64,000 nucleotides of DNA. Origin: Macropodus opercularis. Its lineage: Eukaryota > Chordata > Actinopteri > Anabantiformes > Osphronemidae. The first letter of the stretch is position 1, and each line of letters begins with the position of its first letter. Below are positions 1 to 11,352 of this stretch, in pieces. The stretch spans positions 11,603,001-11,667,000 of the forward strand of contig CM061104.1 of the NCBI GenBank assembly GCA_030770545.1, in the 5' to 3' direction. The notes under the pieces were generated by a model that had not been told where the DNA came from, ran no database searches, and saw only the letters and a program-made list of their open reading frames with translations. The position numbers were made by a program, and so were the translations under genes.

Positions 1-3000
1 CATTCTCTATGTCATAGAGCCGTATCTTTATGGGCACTAAGCCAGTTACCATGGGGACAGCAGAGAAAGTGACAAACTGGGAGGATGATGGGTTCACAGT
101 GATGTTAACAAAAGCGCTAGTGGTGGCTGAACCAGGGGTGCAAAGTCCTTTTGTTTGTTCCATATGAACCGCTACCTATAAAAATGCAAGAGGCAAAACA
201 TGACAGACTGACATTTATGTGGTTGCTGGTGACATTTAACATCAGGTCATATGTACATGTAGTGATGTCTCGCCGTAGTTGTAGATAACGGGTGAGAGGG
301 ATATTTGCTCGTATTTTTTCACTGAGATGGGCAGTTTCAGAGACACAAAGGTCTGCTTGGTGGCTATGACCTCAGGCGCAGCAACTACACAAAAACCTGA
401 AAGAAAACATGAAGCAGCTTGTAGTTAATAAAAATGAAGGTCAATTTTGCCAGGTAGATGAGATTTGCTGAGTCAGAAGTTGTTGTTACCAGATTTCGGA
501 GACAAAGTGACGACCTGAATGTCCCATGTGGTGATGGAATCAGGCAGGAACAAGTCTTGGCTAAGAGTTTAGATTAAATAATCAGTCAGGTGCTTTGTCC
601 ACTCGTGACTTATACAGTAGGGAAACGATTATGTATTTAGTCAGATTCACTTAAAATGAATAAAGCAGGAATCAAAGAGATTACACACTGACTATATTAT
701 AATAAACAATTATGACAAAAGGCTGTGGAAGGTCTTAGTGGCGGTAAAAAGAGAAATATTACACAAAAACAGTTTAAAAGCGCACAGTTCAACTTACCTC
801 TTACTTCCTTTTACATCAGTCTCTATGAAAAGGAAGCTGTTGGGGAAACGTCGACGAATGTACTGGTTGGAAGTGTCCATGAAGAACTCTTCAATGTCTG
901 CTCTGCTTGCAGCTAAAACGGAGACACGTCAGAAGTTCACACACCACACAAACGATAAAAGATAAAACGTGTGTAAGTAACACAGGCTCATCTCACTCCG
1001 GCCAAGTCCTTTCAGGGCATCGTCTTGAATCTTGATTTGTCTCAGACGCTCTCCTTCACGGCAGCATTTTAAAAAGGCGGCGGTGCAAGCTTGGTTCTTT
1101 TTCACCACAGAGACCCTCTCTGCTCTCTGCTCACACGACAAACTCATGGGGATGAGAGAAAACCCATGAACACAACACTCTTGTAGAGTTTCATCCGTAT
1201 AGCTAGATTCTGAAAACGACATGCAAATGAAATTAGACACCATTTACTGCATATTCTTACTAGTACCGGTCTCTTGCACCATTTAATGCCACAGTGTTGT
1301 CTTACTGAAGGTTAGCATTTCCTGCTCCAGGTCCACAGATCGTCTTTGTCGCGCTGAACCACATGCAAAATCTGAAAAAGTATACAGATGTCTGCTTTTA
1401 AGGCTAATCTTAAGTAACTCACAGGTAAAATGTTACTTCATTAACAGTGTAAAAGAAGAACAGTTATAGGAGTAAATAATAAAGCACAGTATTTCTCGTA
1501 CTCTTTCTCCAGTCAGATGTGGCTGCAGCTACAAATGACAGTCCAGCATCTATTAGCACAGACGTGGAGTCGGCTCCTCCACTGTACGAACAGCCAAGGT
1601 CATATGACTGCATAGTGGAAAACACCTGAAAAGTGGAAACGAGAGATGTGTGTTAGACAGGCGGAGTAAATACTGCTCATGAAGTGTAGGAAAGCGTTAC
1701 CTGTTTGCCTGTGAGTTTATTATCAGCCTGGAGACCGTAGAAGGCCTTATCCACCGCCAGCAACGCCACTTTGGCTGTCTCACCATGCAGATCCAGATTC
1801 AGCGCAGCTCTTTTCCCTGGTATGAATGGTCCTTTAGGTTTTACCTAAGTAAAGGTTTTAACACATTTACTTGATTCATTATTATATTGCAAAGATTGAG
1901 ATACTTATTCATATATTTTAAGCTGACAAAGATGGGTAACTAATGTCCAACAAAGTTAATTCCATTCATTACTTGAACGTTTTGTCCAAGTCTTTATCTA
2001 TTATTTTCTCAATTCTCCCACAATCAACGTGATGTGTGATATGTTTATCTACTGTTTCTACTCTTATCTGCTCTGTTTACCCACCTCAACCTTCATCTCA
2101 CATTCATCCCTGACATCTATCCACACTGAGTCAGCAATGATGTCACCCTGCTGGTTGTAGTAGTAGCCAATCAGACGGAAAGATGGAACCATGTCGTGCG
2201 TTACCAACCAGTTGTCCTTAACGGAGCGACCGAGTGGGAGAGAACCGTGTTTTACCACGATCCCACGGCTTAGAATCTGCAAAAGAGACGATCCAGTATG
2301 TTTGACGGAACCAGACATCACCTCTGTATGCGATGAAATGGGCCTCACCATGTAGTGGATAAAGCCAGACGTTGGGCCGTTCTGGGTGTTGTATGTTACG
2401 GTAAATAAGTCATTAACTGAATACACCTTGTTGTTGATACTCAGGAAAAGGTAGCTGTTGGTCGAAGATGACATCCGTGTAATCTCTTTGTGCTGTTCAA
2501 CGCCGTCTGCAGTCACCTGTCAAGTCAGATCACATCAACAGTTAATACTGAACAAGGCCAAAAACAGCTTTACTGAGCTTGGTGATACTAACTTGGACAG
2601 TTAGTGACTGTTGAGCGTTAATGTTAAAGACAGTCGCTGCTGCCCCGTCCTGGTTAGTGATGCCTCTCCAAGATTTCTCAGCTGAAGATTCTACTCTAAC
2701 ATCTACTTGAATGCCAGGTGCTGGAGAACCGTCTGGGAGACGCATCACCACCTAGAATAACAACAGACAGGTCACAGATCTACTTAAACCAGGTGTGTAA
2801 TGATCTATGTAGAAACCTGCTGTCGTCCATACCACCATGTCCAGTGGATATCCAGGAACGAAATGTGACCGAGTACGAGAGAGATCCATAGTGTATTTAT
2901 GGGAGACGATAGGGAGGTAAACTTCAGCTTTCTGCATTTCCCCACCTGGGTCAAATATGCACATAGTAGCATCACCACAATGATAACCACAACTGTAGTC

Positions 3001-5311
3001 TTAAACATTGCAACAACAAGGCTAATTGGTTTCCGCTGTCACCAATAACATAGGTTTATTACAAACATGACATTTCTTGCTTTTTTGCTACCCAGGTCAG
3101 AAAAACGGAGCATCATTCAGTGACCCCCAGTCTCTACAGGACAGGGATGAAGGAAACCAAAGCACCACTAAGACAAGAACATGAGCAGAGACACAGAGGA
3201 GACAAGATGCAAACCTCTCAGAGGTGAGCCACAAAAGGCCAATGAGGCGAAAAGTAAACATTTATCACTGACATCATTGACATAGTATAATGGCCTGAGC
3301 TTGTTGGGGTGGTGTGTTTAACATATCAAGCTGTATATTGGAACAAAAAGGCTAGAAAAAAAACAAAACACTCAATGTTAAATCTGCATCTGACTGATCA
3401 ACCAGTGTTCGCTGTGGGTTTGTCCTTTACTTTGTATGTTGGTAACAAACACTCCCAAGTAGAGCTGTGCTCCATTCTGCAGTAAGCCCAACAGGGTTTG
3501 ATTCGTGAGTTTCTCGTTTATCTCTGCTGTGCTCATGGTAACCGTTGCGCTTCCACTCTCAATCTGCAACACATGGAATAAATTGTTGATTGTCACGTAA
3601 CAGTTACCAGACGCAATAGTTGCGACATTGTCGGTGTTCTTACCGAACCAGCCCGCTCCAGTCCTTGGATGATGTTTTTTTTGGTTCTCTCCCCATTTGC
3701 CACTCCAAATTGGCAGTGGTAGGCCCCTTTAACTTTGTCACCTCTTGAATAACTAATGAAAAGTTGAAAATCATGACATTTAGAATAATTAACAGAATCG
3801 GAGGGATGTACTAATCCTCTGACTGTTTGTCAAAGCCTCGGTGTCGTATTGATACCACAACATCCGCAAAAAGAATCAAAGTTGTTTTGTATTGTCCATC
3901 AGATATGGAGGTTTAACAATTATTGCGGTGGTGAAATATCGTTATATTTAATGGCATAATGACACTTACATGGCTGAGATGGTGAAGACAAACTCCTCTG
4001 CACTCAACAGAACATAGCTGTGCTCCATAGCGATGCTAACCTCAAAACTCGGTAAGACTAGGGTACAATAAGAAAAACATTTCTTTAGACTGACAGCATA
4101 TTGTTTACACATATTTCTAATACCTTTTATAAGTCAGCTCACCAAACTTCTGGACTTTAAACTCTCGAGACACAGCATTGTCTTCATCCCCTTCGTAGTG
4201 TGCTTTAATCTTCCACGTTCCCATTCTTTGCAAACACAACATGTTGTTACATTAAACTTGTCTAACTTTATACACACAGCTACATTGATTTGAATTTACT
4301 TAGAGACATCAGGTATTTCAAAGGCGTTTCTAAATATTCCGCCCTTTGCTGTCTTCAAGGCCTTCATGACGGTGTTTCCAGCAGCATTCTGGCATAAAAT
4401 GATAAAAACGTGGCTCGTTTTGTGTGAATCTGCAAAAATTCACCGTTACACAATAAACAGATCTACTCACAATTACTGACAAGTGGAACATTTCCTCATG
4501 AGGCCGCATTGTGTGGTCAAGAGTGAATATCCTGTAAAGCACTATATAGCAGGGACATCAACGTAAAATTGATTATAGAAGAATCACAGCTAACTCCTTT
4601 GCACATTATGTTTCACGTTTGTCTGCTTTCTTCTTACCTTTCTGGTTTGGGTTGTACATGGGCTGATCCGTCTGAATAAAGATATAGCCCCTGTGTTTTG
4701 ACACCAGGACCCTCGTTATCTTCCTCTCGGTGAGGGACTCGCTCGTTGCCACCAGCAAAAGGTAGGGAGGGTCGCGTTTGTACGACAATGTCGACATTAT
4801 TTGTGGGTTTATCTGTTAGGAACAAAGTAAAGTCTGGGTCAGTGACATTGCATCGGATTGAGCGTTAACCCTTTGTATGAATTGAAAAAATGTTCATACC
4901 GTAAGCTCAACGATTTGGCCCTGCATCTCATCAGTGCACAGGGCAGTTTTCTTCTCAGACACAAAAGTGCCAGAAGTCTCGTGCTCCAAGTAGAGAGTAA
5001 AGAGCTTGTTGAGATGATTCCTTCCCATCTGGATAAACACTTTCTCTTTAACACCCACATGAAACACGTTGGGGGCTGACATGAAGAATCTGCCCACACA
5101 GGTAGAAAAGCATCTTAAAATGCGATGGTTTGTATGTATGCATCCACGATAATATGTTTCATCTATCAGACTAGGTCATATTAAATAAACATGACATTAA
5201 CAGAGGTTATTATAAAATGTAGACGCATGCAGCCGTGTACCTGTTGTCTGATGAACATTCTGACTCCACGGTGAAGATCAGGAGCAGCGCTGAGATAATG
5301 TGGAGCTTCAT
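1..5311 (-). CDS. c4: Complement component C4, 5' part (21 exons, truncated at left edge)
   Basis: Secreted thioester complement protein of the classical and lectin pathways, cleaved by C1s/MASP-2 into C4a and C4b. Exons, 5' to 3': 5311-5241, 5089-4900, 4812-4638, 4541-4471, 4388-4300, 4225-4143, 4057-3970, 3752-3644, 3563-3431, 2945-2836, 2751-2593, 2516-2349, 2276-2085, 1844-1701, 1625-1502, 1371-1306, 1209-997, 912-798, 560-490, 396-257, 175-1. All junctions are GT-AG and phases agree, giving about 895 codons. C4 is preferred over C3 or C5 because of FIQTDQPMYNPNQ, RIFTLDHTMRP, GEMQKAEV, LDLSRTRSHFVPG and the SYDLGCSYSGGADS block, each close to human C4. The beta chain (about 646 residues with signal) ends at RQRR, followed by the anaphylatoxin and LFLPDSITTWDI. 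The thioester, the isotype residue and the gamma chain lie beyond the window, so the isotype cannot be called. Confidence 0.94.
997..1209 (-). other. c4: C4 anaphylatoxin (C4a) exon
   Basis: The 213-nt exon carries the six cysteines of an anaphylatoxin: ECC, then LSC, then AC, then LKCC, with the family signature LIPMSLSCEQRAERV. It ends in GLGR, equivalent to the C-terminal GLQR of human C4a, so the activating C1s/MASP-2 cut would fall between GLGR and the TASRAD sequence that starts the next exon. Cysteine spacing and the RSCEQRA-like core favour C4 over C3 and C5. Confidence 0.93.
1306..1371 (-). other. c4: C4 exon with the beta/alpha chain processing site
   Basis: This 66-nt exon encodes FACGSARQRRSVDLEQEM. 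The tetrabasic RQRR corresponds to the RKKR of human C4 and the RRRR of C3, where a furin-type protease separates the beta and alpha chains in the secretory pathway. The cysteine five residues before it matches the position of a cysteine in human C4. The acidic-helical start SVDLEQEM leads directly into the anaphylatoxin exon. Confidence 0.87.
5241..5311 (-). other. c4: C4 first coding exon: start codon and signal peptide
   Basis: The exon starts with ATG at 5311 and encodes MKLHIISALLLIFTVESEC, a short basic start followed by a hydrophobic core, as expected of a secretory signal peptide. It ends in phase 2 at a GT donor and joins the exon ending at 5089, which opens with RFFMSAPNVFHVGV, the first macroglobulin strand of the mature beta chain. 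The start is chosen because it is the only ATG in frame with the next exon, and a TATA-like element lies just upstream. The exact cleavage site is not resolved. Confidence 0.82.
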
Positions 5312-5350
5312 TGTGAAGCTTCTTTGTCCTTGCCTGCTCTGACGCAGGAG

Positions 5351-5360
5351 TTTTATTAAC
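5351..5360 (-). promoter_or_regulatory. TATA-like element upstream of C4
   Basis: On the minus strand the sequence reads GTTAATAAAA about 40 bases upstream of the C4 start codon. This is a TATA-like A/T run at a distance that would leave a 5' UTR of roughly 10 to 20 bases if transcription starts about 25 to 30 bases downstream. Position is the main support; the match to TATAAA is imperfect. Confidence 0.35.
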
Positions 5361-8300
5361 TGGGGTTTTGTAAGTTATCCACCCCTGAATTTCTCAATCA
5401 CCTCATCCGTCAGTGCCCTCCCCCTGTTCCTTCCTTTTTTCTGGTAAAAGAGCCTAACATGCACCATTCCTCAGCTGCCTATAAACTGGTGTCTCAGTAA
5501 TCACTGGTATTTATCATTCTGTCAGATGGAACATATAAACTCATGGGTGCGGATGTTTTGCACATATTTGCTTCAAGAAATAAAACATATTCAGACAGAC
5601 AGATCATGATGGATCCTTTACATCTTAGAGCCTCCACGACACTGAAATTCCCTGCTTCGGTGCTGTTGTTTTCTTTGGAACTGTGTTGATTTCTGTTTCA
5701 CAGTGTTGACCCCTCTTCTCATTGGTTACTGCTACTTACCCAAAATCATGTGATTTACAAGAAACCACATTTTGGCTTTTTGGACTTGGGTTGGACTTAA
5801 TGCTGTTGACTCTGGGATGTTTTGTGAAATGGCAGATGAACTCAGTCTGAAAACCTGTGTTTTACTTTTAGTCAATCAATTAAGTTATTTACACAAAATG
5901 ACACAAAATAAATAAATAAAAGTGTTTCTTTACTGATTTTTGCTGTATATGAATACCAAGACAAACACGCCACCTTCAAAAACTTTATTTTGTTTTCACT
6001 AACAGTTTGGTTAAAAATGCAGTTAACACAAGAAATCTTCCACGTGGGATGCATGTCTAACAAGAACCACACTAATGGGAATGCGTCTTGTTTTTCAAGG
6101 TGCCATTTGAAACATACGACTGCTGCATTTACAGCTAACCACTAGCATTTCAACATTTGTGGTACATGCAAATATACCTTTTCTGAAAGGAAACTTTGAG
6201 GCAACAGTTTTCCACATTGCTGGGAGCATGATTTAATAGGTAATAAAAAAATCAGTCTTTACACAAAGGTTCAAATTGTAAAGCACATATCCATAAAGGC
6301 TTCACGTCTAACAAATTACATTTTTCAGTTTAGTCAAGTTTCGTCAATTACAGGCGCAGTAACAAGATAAGCTTGGCCCGTGCAATAAGCATTTCTGTCA
6401 AAAATGATAGTACGAATCTAATATGATATTCACACATACTGTTTCAAATTAAAATTGTCCATTCACCTCTGCAGCATTGAAAAACATAGTTCACATCATC
6501 TCAGTAAACTGAAAAGTTAAAAGTCTAGATTTTAAAGACATAATAACTAATTCAACAAAGCCACAAATCATATTTCTTACAAGGCACATACTTACAGTAC
6601 TGTTTAATGATAGGTTTTATTATTATAATTATAACTACTTTAGTTTGGGCCCTGCCAAACAATGAATTCCTGTGTACTCTGTACAGCTTTATGATATTTA
6701 ATTGCAACAGTAAATAAGTGAGGGGGGAAATGAGCGTCTGGGGCATGATGTCCATCCACAACTCCTGGATATGGAAAACTAACACAAGAATTGCGTTTGG
6801 ACAATCAACTCCAGACTCTCTGTCAACGTTAGGTCGAACGCATCCGTTTCTGTTCTGTTGTGTTTTCTGTTAGTGAAACCTGCAGTCAATGGATGCATTG
6901 GTGAAATATCGTAGAGGAATCAAAACAAGTCCAGAAACATTTATTATAAAATGAACAGAGGCTTTTGTTCAAGCTGCAGCCTGGGACACCAAAAACTGAT
7001 CAACGCTCAGAAACGCAATCATGAAGCAGGTGTAATGTTGATGTGTATCTAACTCGCTTTGCTTTTAAATCAAGGATTTTGTGAATGTAATTGTAAGAAT
7101 AAGTCAAATAAATAGTAAAAAATAAAATATTTAAATACTTACAATGTGCACCAACAATAAAAAGTGATAATGTTCCAAGAGTCTCATCTATTAATCAGGT
7201 CCTTACGCTCGTAAAATGATAAGCTTTTCTCTTTTTCTCTTATGTTTTCTCAGATGTTGTAAAGTCCACTCTCTGCATCCATCCTCTGCCCCTTCTTGTT
7301 CAGTTTGCCTGTCCACGTCTCCTTCTCTGCTTCTTCCCCTCTATCCATCTGATTTCATGCAGCAGCGGGGTTACCTAAGAGACTCGGCTTCAATGGAGAA
7401 AATCTCTTTTTACACAATTAACTGTGAAAGTGATAGAAGGAAAAGAAGGGACTGATCTATGGAGGGGTGTGTACTCCGAAGAAAACGAGAGAGGGGGGTG
7501 ACAGAATTGAGCCTGGCAGGTAGAGCTGTGTCAGTTTAAAGACTCTTATTTGTGCAGTTTTAACATGACAAATGTCTTAATTAAAAACGTTTGATTCAGT
7601 GAAATGATTCTGTTTGGTATTTAAATAACATGCAGGAAAATACTGCTGATATGCTATATGATACTGCTGAACAACTAATATGTATATTATTATTGTTTAG
7701 CATTATGTGAGATCAATTATTCAGGCGATCATTTAATATCTACGGTTGAGTTTCAAAGCATGCCACATTTCAATTGGGATTATTTCAAATTAGGCTGCAT
7801 TACACTGATCCCTGTGAAAATCAATTATGTCTATCGCCATCATTTCTACAAAATCAGAGGGAGTGACCACTAAGTCACCATGGGGAGATGTACACAAAAG
7901 GGTGTGGCGTGGGAACGTCTCCAGGGGTCAGGAGTGAGGGTGAAAGAGTCAGGGGTCAGAGCCAGCTGGACAGAGAGGAGAGGAGGAGATGAGGGTGAGA
8001 AAAGGAGGTGCTGGAGTATTCCAGAGCCTGACTGAACATTAACATTGAACCGATGGGGTGGGGGGGCTCACTGGCCAGTGTCCATTCATGGTGAGCTGAG
8101 TTACTCACACATGTGTAATCGTCCGTAGTAATTGACAAGTGACAAGACCCTCATTGTAGATGCAAAATCAGTTTTCATTATGCAGCATCACAAACCCTAG
8201 TGAAAATGACTCCACTGGTCATTTGTGTACAACATCGGCCTAGTGGAAGTAAAGAGACTTTGTTTAGAGCTGCAGTTCAGTCCCATCATGCCACAGCTGA

Positions 8301-9929
8301 CAGTACAAGGTTCAAAACTAAAGCTGCCTTATCCTGTATTTCCAGTAGAGGCTGTGTGTACTTCGAGGATGCAGACATGGAGCTGCGGCCATGCGGCTGC
8401 TAGTGAAGGTCAGGTCAGGGCAGCAGGCAGTCTGGATCAGGGCTATGCCCTGGTGGTCTAAAAAAGACAATATTCAACCCAAGGGAGGGTCAACATGCAA
8501 ATAGTAACCCCCAGTTGAAAAGACCAGAGCAGATCAGTGTTCTCACATCACTCTTGCTGACATGACTGGGAGTGAGCACGTCGAAACACCACATGAGGTG
8601 ATCATATTTGCCTTCGATTCATTCCTAACAATAGAAGGGACAGCTGTATTTCAACTAGAGCTGGAGTAGTCATTTAAATGACTAGAAATGCTGTTCATGT
8701 TGTTTATTTGTGTTATTTTATACTGAATAATACAAACAACAAAGGTGCTGGCTGTTGTCCTCACTCATCCAGCACATGGACAATGATGAAATTTGTTTGT
8801 TTTGTGCCACATAATCCGACCCACTGCTGCCGCCCAGTGGCCTCAGTGGTTCCCAGCAACGCCACAGTGTCATTTAACTCCAGGATTAGTATCAGGGCTC
8901 AGACCTTTAAAACTCAGTAGTTGACCCCAATCAAGACCAAACGTTATTGTGTTGAGCTGTAGGCTGAGGCAACAGCTGAGCTCATCGCTCAAGGTAATAT
9001 GATATGGGGGGCGTTGTGCTGCATCTTCGATATTTAGCATGTTGTTATGGTCCATATACTTGCACTTGTCTATGAAGAAGCTAGTCTTAATATTTTACTA
9101 TGCAGACTGACTAAAAGTACTGATTTGGAAACAAATTATTATTATTCATATCGCTGGACGTGAGACAGACGCATGAGAAGCAGTTGTAAGTATGGAAAAA
9201 ACAGTGTTATGAATGTTGTAATAAAAAGCTTTTTGTTTTATTGTATTTAATGTATTTTGCCACGCGGCATAACTTCAACACTGAGATTTTATTTAAAGAA
9301 CTGGTTTTACCTAAGGTGACCAATTAAAATTAAAACCCTTTTAACAATAAACGCTGCATCCTAAGTATTGTAAATAAAATCCAACCCACAACCATCTCTG
9401 GGGGACGAGGAAGGACCAAGGTGGGCTTTAAAACAGAACTCTGTGTTTTAAAACAGTGGAAGGAAAATATTACTAAACAACGTCTCTGAAGCAAGAACTA
9501 ATTGTGCAACTCTCCCCTCTCCTGCCAAAGGGGAAGAAACATTCCAGCATGTGTTGTAGGTGTGGCTGTCCAAAAATGTGACCAGCCAAATATATTGTGC
9601 CATAATTAGGCCACTCAGCCTTTCAGTTGATCTCATTATCGTAACATTTATAATGTGCAGCCTAATCGCACCTAAAACTATCCCTATACTTACATTCGTC
9701 TTGGTATGTTAATTAAATATATCTGTTCATGTAAAAACGACGTTCCCATTAATTTGTTTTTCACTGAACTGTTCTCATTCGTTCCGCTATGAAGGTGTTT
9801 TACAGGTTAAACAGGTTGTTGTCTGCATGTCAGACGTTCTGTAAATTACTCATTTACGCCAACTTAGTGGGTTAAAGCTGAGAAACCATATGAACATTAT
9901 GAGGCACTTCAAATAAATAAATGTGATCT
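5361..9929. other. Intergenic spacer between the divergent C4 and RXR-beta genes
   Basis: I see no protein with family resemblance on either strand. Open frames here are short (60 to 80 codons) and do not chain through splice sites. The stretch is mostly A/T-rich unique-looking sequence, with a purine-rich patch near 7920-8000 and an exact 18-base palindrome at 8667-8684. No RNA gene or intact mobile element was recognised. It probably contains regulatory sequence for one or both flanking genes, but nothing shows this directly. Confidence 0.5.
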
Positions 9930-10158
9930 GACAGCGATCGCGGCTCGGGACCAGCTGGTTCTGCAGCAGGGTCACGTGACAGCGCGGCTATGGGTGGTCC
10001 CACGAGACATTTAGGCTCAAGGGGGCCTGGCACTGAGCCAACATGGCCTGTAAACAACAACATCAGCGCCGTGAAGTTGAGGCAACGCGGAACGCGGCGT
10101 GGGCCTGTTGTCTGGCGTCCGTCTAATTACCACGCGTACAGTCAAGTAGCTTTCAGCC
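9930..10158 (+). promoter_or_regulatory. Probable RXR-beta promoter, GC-rich block
   Basis: The base composition changes from A/T-rich to G+C-rich with many CpGs just upstream of the first leader exon. Elements visible by eye are a GTCACGTGAC palindrome at 9971-9980, a forkhead-like GTAAACAA near 10049, and an inverted CCAAT box (ATTGG) near 10246, just inside the first intron. There is no clear TATA box, which suits a housekeeping-type nuclear receptor promoter. The transcription start cannot be fixed from sequence alone. Confidence 0.5.
9971..9980. promoter_or_regulatory. CLEAR-type E-box palindrome
   Basis: The sequence is GTCACGTGAC, a perfect 10-base palindrome identical to the CLEAR consensus bound by TFEB/TFE3/MITF, which also fits USF. 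It lies about 200 bases upstream of the first RXR-beta splice donor. Occupancy is not shown; this is a motif match in a plausible place. Confidence 0.42.
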
Positions 10159-10178
10159 ATGCGTCGAAGGTGCATTTG
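10159..10178 (+). other. 3' end of probable RXR-beta leader exon 1, with upstream ATG
   Basis: A consensus donor (TTTG followed by GTGAGT) at 10178 lies just after the GC-rich promoter block. The exon holds an ATG at 10159 (encoding MRRRCI) that is not in frame with the receptor start. After splicing either to 10755 or directly to 11303 this upstream frame reaches a stop within a few to 15 codons, so it would be a short upstream ORF. The 5' boundary of the exon is unknown. Confidence 0.42.
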
Positions 10179-10754
10179 GTGAGTAACGAAGCTTCAAACT
10201 ACCGCAAGTTATTTAGTCAGCAACTGCTTCGCACCCCGAACTGTCCATTGGGCTAATGATAGCCGTATTAGCTGGCTAGGTTAGCCGTGGTTGCAGCTAA
10301 CAGGCTAATCTTAGCTAACTACCTAGAAAACATGACGCAAGTTCTGGGGTTGTGTTCAAGATTTTCGATGACCGTCGAGTTACCACGCGCAAGTGTTTTT
10401 ATTTATGACAAGCGTGGTGTTATGTTTCACAGTCTCGTTACATTTTAATCATTACACTTGCAATCAGTCGCGTCGTAGGCGCAGCTAATATTAGCTAACC
10501 TAATGTAGCCTAGCTTGTGTCTTTGAACGCGTCCGGATTTGCAGCTAGTGGTAAAAGGAAACATTGGGCATTACTAATGAGATATGGCCATAAGTATATT
10601 GCACTAATATAACGATCGCCGAGACGCGGTAGTGCATCTGTTTGCGTTACAGTTCAATATACACTGTATTCGTTATTCACGGATGTCAACAGCGCTGCGT
10701 ATCGTTAGCCGCATTTAGCGTAGCCAACGTGTAACCTTGTGATTCCAACTGCAG

Positions 10755-10789
10755 TCGGACAAATTTCACCAACACCCGATAAATGTAAG
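10755..10789 (+). other. Probable RXR-beta leader exon 2 (35 nt, non-coding)
   Basis: A CAACTGCAG acceptor and an AAG-GTGAGT donor of good quality bound a 35-nt segment between the promoter block and the first coding exon. It contains ATGTAA at 10783-10788, a start codon immediately followed by a stop. The upstream frame from leader exon 1 also terminates in this exon. Splice-site quality is the only support; no transcript evidence is available here. Confidence 0.42.
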
Positions 10790-11352
10790 GTGAGTACGCG
10801 ATGAAGCATTTTACGGTTTGTAAAGCGTGTTTAAAGGTTTTTTTTTACTTAAAACACACCAAACGTTGTAAACCCCAGCGTGTTTTTGTTAACGTGGCCA
10901 TATTGTCTATGGCAAATCGTTAAACGTTAAAACATTAGGATTTGGCCTTCATTACACCCAACAAAACGTGTGGTTCCGTCAGCAGAATCCATCAGTTTGT
11001 CAGTTTATTTCAGGGCTTTACGTGATCAACTGTACATTATCCTGCTTGTAGGATTCATGTTTTTTGTTCTGATGTCTGTGTTTGAGCACTTGAAGTTTGT
11101 AATATTCACTCACTATTGTGTCACATTTTCACATGTAAGAACTTGAACCATGCAACGTTTTTGTTAATATTCATTAAAAATACTTTATTTACTATCACAG
11201 AACCACAGCTATTAAAGTTCAAGACACATTTGTTTTATATTTGTGGTCTAGCAAAATGCTTGCGTAATTACTAATTACCCTTTTGTATTTTTTTTCTGTC
11301 AGATTGATCTCCTTTAGACGAGACATCCTCTTCACTGGGTAGTTCACTAGCC

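Noticed and set aside
1..5311. Assignment of the left gene to C3 or C5
   Set aside because: FRLIGYYY and ADSVWIDV are C3-like, and FFMSAPNVFHVG is C5-like, but the MRP, GEMQKAEV, SYDLGCSYSGGADS and anaphylatoxin blocks fit C4 best.
10260..10520. Clusters of TTAGCTAAC-like motifs in the first RXR-beta intron
   Set aside because: GCTAA/TTAGC words are very common in teleost non-coding DNA; no ordered array or symmetric structure was found.
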